A model generated the notes under the pieces. It was not told the origin of the DNA. It did no database searches and saw only the letters and a program-made list of their open reading frames with translations. A stretch of DNA of 12,207 nucleotides from Amoebophrya sp. AT5.2 (Eukaryota; Sar; Dinophyceae; Syndiniales; Amoebophryaceae): NCBI GenBank assembly GCA_005223375.1, contig RXOD01005869.1:1-12207 (forward strand), read 5' to 3'. A program made the position numbers and the translations under genes. Positions within the stretch are counted from its first letter, which is position 1. Every line of letters starts with the position of its first letter. Shown here in pieces: positions 8,657 to 12,207 of this stretch.

Positions 8657-9134
8657 TTTGATACAAGAAATGGTACTTCCTTGCTGCGAGTGCGAGAAGG
8701 CGAGTATCAGTGTTGTCCTGTCCACGATACTTAATTGTGGATACCCCTCTCCCTGGCACCTCCGAATCCGATTTATTTCTTCTACTTCTGCTACACGAGC
8801 TGGCGCCGTGCTGTTGCGCTGGTCGTCACTTGCTTGTGTCTCAACGGCTCCTACGAGTTGGCCTTGGCACCAAAAGTAGAGCGACGTGAATTAGAACGAG
8901 GAGCAGATCATCAAGTACAACGAGAACGAACTCAAGGATATTAAACATCACAGGCACGACTCAGGGTTGATTCCGGAAATGCGACGAACTTCAGGCTTCA
9001 CCCGCCTTTGTTTGGGCTGGGAAACTGTTCCAAGAACCTTTCATCTTGGAGGATAAGCTCGCAGCGAGCCGTCGATTATGATCTTCAAGAGCGGCGCATT
9101 TTGGCTTTTGTTGGGGCATCGGTTCTCCAATGGA
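8657..9134. other. Intergenic region between the type I membrane protein gene and the kinase gene
   Basis: About 480 bases hold the 3' flank of the upstream gene and the leader and promoter of the kinase gene. The only AATAAA on the minus strand of this spacer (8776-8771, in GAAATAAATC) lies about 360 nt past the upstream stop and about 115 nt before the kinase ATG, so it could be a distal poly(A) signal or a TATA-like element; neither is secure. No ATG-started reading frame of note and no structured RNA is seen. Confidence 0.5.
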
Positions 9135-12100
9135 TCATGCCGAGGCGCTCTGCGACACTGCGGTCCTCTCCCGCAATTCGGTATCCGGATCTTCACCACC
9201 ATCTCCGTCTGCGTCCACCAGCCCCTCTTCATCGAGCAGTTCATCCAGCAACGTGCGCTCGCCACCCCCGTCGTTGTTGTATCCCGGGGGCGGCAGCCAG
9301 AAGTTCTTGCGCGTCGGGTAGAACTCACGACCGGTAACGAGGTCTGAGTCGGATCCCCCCATCTCCCCTGCCCGTGGCACCATCTCATATTCCGAGTCAC
9401 TGCCACCACTCGTACCACTACTGCTCCCCGACCCCGCACCGGCTCCCGCTTCCCGCAATATGTCCTCGCTCGATACACCACTTCCTCCACCCCGACGCCC
9501 CCTGTGCTCCCGTACTTCTTTCTGGACCTTTCGAAAACCAGCCATGATTTGTTCCTCCGTCCTCTTCGCCCGCTGCCCCGCGAGCGCGTCGTCGCCCGAG
9601 CGAAAGCCGCCCGTGTAGTTGTACTTGTTCCGCTGCTTCCACACGGTGTACGAGCAGAACACCACCACCACGCCGAACATCACCAGGCCCCTCGGCAAGT
9701 AGATCCGCTCCCACAACTTGCGCCAGAACCCCTTCCGCTCCCCCGTGGGGTCGTCTGCGTCCACAGTTTGCATCAGATTGTCGCTCTCCAAAGCAGAAGC
9801 AGAAGTTGTAGCGGCGAGGTCCCCGGGGAACAAGTAATTCCGCAAGTACGACGTGAACGGGATCGAAATGCCGAACCAGGTCCACGGCCCCGCGGTAGCG
9901 GTAGCGGTCGCCGAGGAGGTTTTCGCTTTTTGATCTCCGTCTGCAGCTTCAGAAGATCCGGCTCCTTTTCGCGCGCGCAGCTGGTCCCGCTGCGTGGTGC
10001 GGAAGGTGCGTGCCTGCGTTTGCGTTTGGAGCGCGCCGAGGGCGGGACCGGAACTGAGGGAGTTCGCCGCGGAGTGTGTTTGATGCGCGGCGTGCGCGGC
10101 GTCGACGAGAGATTTCACGGTGAACTCGAAGACCTCCAGCTTCTCTTTTTCTGTGTCCGACGAATCCGGATTCCCTGTCTTCACGACCGTCGACACGACA
10201 AACAGAAGCTGCTTCTTCGCCGCACCGTTGAATGGCGAGACCGCGAAACGAACGATCCGCTTCGTGGTGGAACTTGTCGCTGATGGTGAAGAGGGCCCAA
10301 GAAGCTCGCCGAGCACGTCGGGAACGAAGAACGTACGTCCCGCGGACAGTGTTCCCGGCTCGTGCTCACTGCAGAAAAACACCAAACGCACGTGCGCGCT
10401 AGCGCTTGCACCAGGAGCCGAAGAATCACCACCCTGCAGAGCGAAAACGTACCGGTCGGCGATGACATGCAAGTTTCGCAGGCCCCCGCCCACCTCCGGA
10501 AAGGCGGTTTCCAGGAAACAAATTTTCTCCGCGCTGGTTGATTTCTTCGGCTGCGGGGCGCCCTTCAGACTGGAGAGTGTCGACCGCTCGGCGAGGTAAA
10601 CGAGGATCTTGGACCTTTTTCCGTCGGAAGAACTACCGCTACTTAACAACAGAAACACCCGCAGTCCGTTCTGCGCCAGTACCGCTTCTTCGATGCTGGA
10701 AAGACCGGCTGTGCCTCCCCCTTCTCCCCCAGCCGGCGCGACCTGGGCGGCCGCCGCATTCCCGCCGCCACCGCCTCCCCACCCGCCACAGAGAGGCACC
10801 GCCGAGTCCGCTGCCTTCACACTGAACCAGCCGAAGTGGTTTCGGGTGTGGAAGAAAAACCGGTCCGCGCCCACCGGCTGCAGAGCCACCACCGCGGTGT
10901 CCGCGACCTTCACCGCCAGCTTCTCGCGCATCAGCGAGGCCGCGCGGAAATTCGGCGCCAGAGCGTTCCCGTTCCAATCTAGCTTCACATCGTTTTTCTT
11001 TTTGGAAGAGGCGGTCTTGTTCTTCGGAGCAACTGCCGTCGCCCCACGATCCGCAGCACCAGTGGGGGGGTCCTGCAGCATGGAGGCTACCATCGCCCCC
11101 GCACCCCCCGCACTGCTCAAAAGCTTTAGCCGGCCGAAGTCGTCCGCAAAATAGGCTTCCTTGCCGCCGGGTAGTAGCAGCATGTTCTTGCTGCTCGGGA
11201 CGAAACCCGTTCCGTTCACCACGAGCAGCGTCTGGTGTTGCAGTCGCGGCGTCAGGCAGCACGAGTACTGTTCCACGAGAAAATGGGTATGGGTTTGACT
11301 CGAGCTGCTATGTGCTTGTCGCACGACGTAAAACATCCGGCGGTTCACCGGCTGCACGTAGCTGATCTGTCCGTAGTAGAAATCGAAGTCGCTCTTCTTC
11401 GCATTCGCATTGTTCGACGTAGTAGCAGTGGCGGGCGGAAGTGGATTGGCCAGGCTTGCATTCGTTGCGTTCACGAGTGGATCGAGTTGTAGCTTCAGCT
11501 TGTTCGCGCCGCCCGTCGCGCTGGAGTAAAACGGCGTTCCCAGCAGGACCCGTCCGTGCTGCCGCGAAGTCAAGAGCACTCGTAAGTCCGTCAGCGACTT
11601 CTCTTTTCCCTCGTTTCGCGCAGCCTTGGCCCGCTTCGCCTTGCCGCCGTCGACGAACGACATCAGGTAGTGCGCAAACGAGTCGTCGTTGGGAGGGGCG
11701 GCGGAGCTCAGGAACTGAATACTGTCGAAAGTGGTGCTGTCGCTCGACGTCAACGTGCGCAGAACCTCCACTTTGTGAAAAAGAGACGAGATGGCGCTGA
11801 CACGTCCTCCGCCGCTTCTTCGTCGAGGCAACGGGTCGTCGTCCTCGACGCCACCTTCGCTGAACAACGTGCCGTCGACCACGTAGTTGTCGTCGATGAA
11901 AGCACCCGCGCCGCCGTCAGAGGAACGGTCAAAGCCAGGCATCCCCCATCCCCCTGCACCTGAGCCTACCAGCGCAGCGGGAACGGGAATGGCCATCGGC
12001 GCTCCGCTGCTTCGCTCACGGACACGCTGCAGCATCTTCAGAGTTTGGCTGATCTCCGCCTGCCGCCGCATCAGATCCCACTCGGTCGATGCTGCGACTG

Positions 12101-12152
12101 GGTGCTTCAGCAGAATCAGCTCCACCGCAAGGGCAACCACGCGGGACAACAT
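9135..12152 (-). CDS. Large type I membrane protein with signal peptide, family not recognised
   Basis: One exon encodes 1005 residues. The N-terminus has Arg4 followed by a hydrophobic core (VVALAVELILL, 5-15) and a plausible cleavage site around VAA-ST (residue 21-22). The long following part (about 22-815) has sequons NAT228, NAS231 and NGT313, Cys pairs such as CC at 298-299, and many short beta-type strands (FYYGQISYV, RMFYVVRQA, EAYFADDFGRLKLL), which suggests a propeller-like or beta-rich lumenal domain. A single hydrophobic helix (GLVMFGVVVVFCSYTVW, about 822-838) is followed by a Lys/Arg stop-transfer and a cytosolic tail with Gly/Ser tracts, EYEMVP, NFWLPPPGYNN and a Leu/Asp/Glu-rich end. 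Ala/Gly/Ser low-complexity inserts interrupt the lumenal region. The layout recalls ER or plasma-membrane receptors, but I recognise no family and assign no function. The start is supported by the signal peptide; only about 55 bases of upstream DNA are in the window. Confidence 0.82.
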   Translation of the reverse strand: MLSRVVALAVELILLKHPVAASTEWDLMRRQAEISQTLKMLQRVRERSSGAPMAIPVPAALVGSGAGGWGMPGFDRSSDGGAGAFIDDNYVVDGTLFSEGGVEDDDPLPRRRSGGGRVSAISSLFHKVEVLRTLTSSDSTTFDSIQFLSSAAPPNDDSFAHYLMSFVDGGKAKRAKAARNEGKEKSLTDLRVLLTSRQHGRVLLGTPFYSSATGGANKLKLQLDPLVNATNASLANPLPPATATTSNNANAKKSDFDFYYGQISYVQPVNRRMFYVVRQAHSSSSQTHTHFLVEQYSCCLTPRLQHQTLLVVNGTGFVPSSKNMLLLPGGKEAYFADDFGRLKLLSSAGGAGAMVASMLQDPPTGAADRGATAVAPKNKTASSKKKNDVKLDWNGNALAPNFRAASLMREKLAVKVADTAVVALQPVGADRFFFHTRNHFGWFSVKAADSAVPLCGGWGGGGGGNAAAAQVAPAGGEGGGTAGLSSIEEAVLAQNGLRVFLLLSSGSSSDGKRSKILVYLAERSTLSSLKGAPQPKKSTSAEKICFLETAFPEVGGGLRNLHVIADRYVFALQGGDSSAPGASASAHVRLVFFCSEHEPGTLSAGRTFFVPDVLGELLGPSSPSATSSTTKRIVRFAVSPFNGAAKKQLLFVVSTVVKTGNPDSSDTEKEKLEVFEFTVKSLVDAAHAAHQTHSAANSLSSGPALGALQTQTQARTFRTTQRDQLRARKGAGSSEAADGDQKAKTSSATATATAGPWTWFGISIPFTSYLRNYLFPGDLAATTSASALESDNLMQTVDADDPTGERKGFWRKLWERIYLPRGLVMFGVVVVFCSYTVWKQRNKYNYTGGFRSGDDALAGQRAKRTEEQIMAGFRKVQKEVREHRGRRGGGSGVSSEDILREAGAGAGSGSSSGTSGGSDSEYEMVPRAGEMGGSDSDLVTGREFYPTRKNFWLPPPGYNNDGGGERTLLDELLDEEGLVDADGDGGEDPDTELRERTAVSQSASA

Positions 12153-12177
12153 CTTGCAGCCAGCAAAGACGATTTTT

Positions 12178-12184
12178 CTTTATA
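12178..12184 (-). promoter_or_regulatory. TATA-like element close upstream of the type I membrane protein gene
   Basis: The minus strand reads CAATATAAAGAAAAA, with TATAAAG only 26-32 nt upstream of the ATG at 12152. If used at usual TATA spacing it would place the transcription start almost on the ATG, giving a nearly leaderless message. It could equally be chance A/T sequence in the leader, with the true promoter beyond the window edge. Confidence 0.22.
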
Positions 12185-12207
12185 TTGAAGAAGGGGGTGA
12201 CTGCATA

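Noticed and set aside
9504..10283. Plus-strand reading frame of 259 codons opposite the type I membrane gene
   Set aside because: Arg/Leu/Val-rich shadow in GC-biased coding DNA, without domains or a convincing hydrophobic pattern.

Overview
The window is nuclear DNA of a GC-rich, fairly gene-dense microbial eukaryote. The evidence is two short spliceosomal-type introns (GT...AG, 123 and 165 nt), a eukaryote-type alpha-kinase, an ankyrin-repeat protein, secretory-pathway membrane proteins with N-glycosylation sequons, and no operon-like spacing or Shine-Dalgarno sites. Coding exons are rich in codons ending in G or C and in Ala/Gly/Ser low-complexity tracts; the intergenic DNA is visibly richer in A and T. 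All four genes lie on the minus strand. Unidirectional gene runs, the composition and the protein style would fit an alveolate such as a dinoflagellate relative, but nothing seen fixes the lineage, and that is a guess.

Reading in transcription direction (high to low coordinates): (1) 12152-9135, a 1005-residue single-exon protein with a signal peptide, a long probably lumenal or extracellular part, one transmembrane segment and an acidic cytosolic tail, family not recognised. (2) 8656-5963, a two-exon gene of 842 residues joining a von Willebrand A domain, a complete atypical alpha-kinase domain and a C-terminal region that resembles the Rossmann-type DUF2431 / BMT5-like methyltransferase family. 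(3) 5149-2843, a two-exon gene of 727 residues with an N-terminal charged coiled coil, a long disordered middle and about four C-terminal membrane helices; read without splicing, its second exon seems to begin with a signal peptide that is really the translated pyrimidine tract of the intron. (4) 2000-234, a single-exon ankyrin-repeat protein of 588 residues with disordered flanks.

The spaces between genes (8657-9134, 5150-5962, 2001-2842, 1-233) hold no convincing gene. They contain TATA-like elements upstream of some starts, two hairpins, and pyrimidine-rich leaders. I found no rRNA, tRNA, CRISPR array, transposon or virus-like gene. No shared pathway links the four genes; the adjacency looks like ordinary eukaryotic gene order.

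The main result is the vWA/alpha-kinase gene. Its kinase is split by an intron exactly between the catalytic motifs and the zinc-binding motif, and restoring the splice gives a complete kinase fused to an unexpected C-terminal domain.
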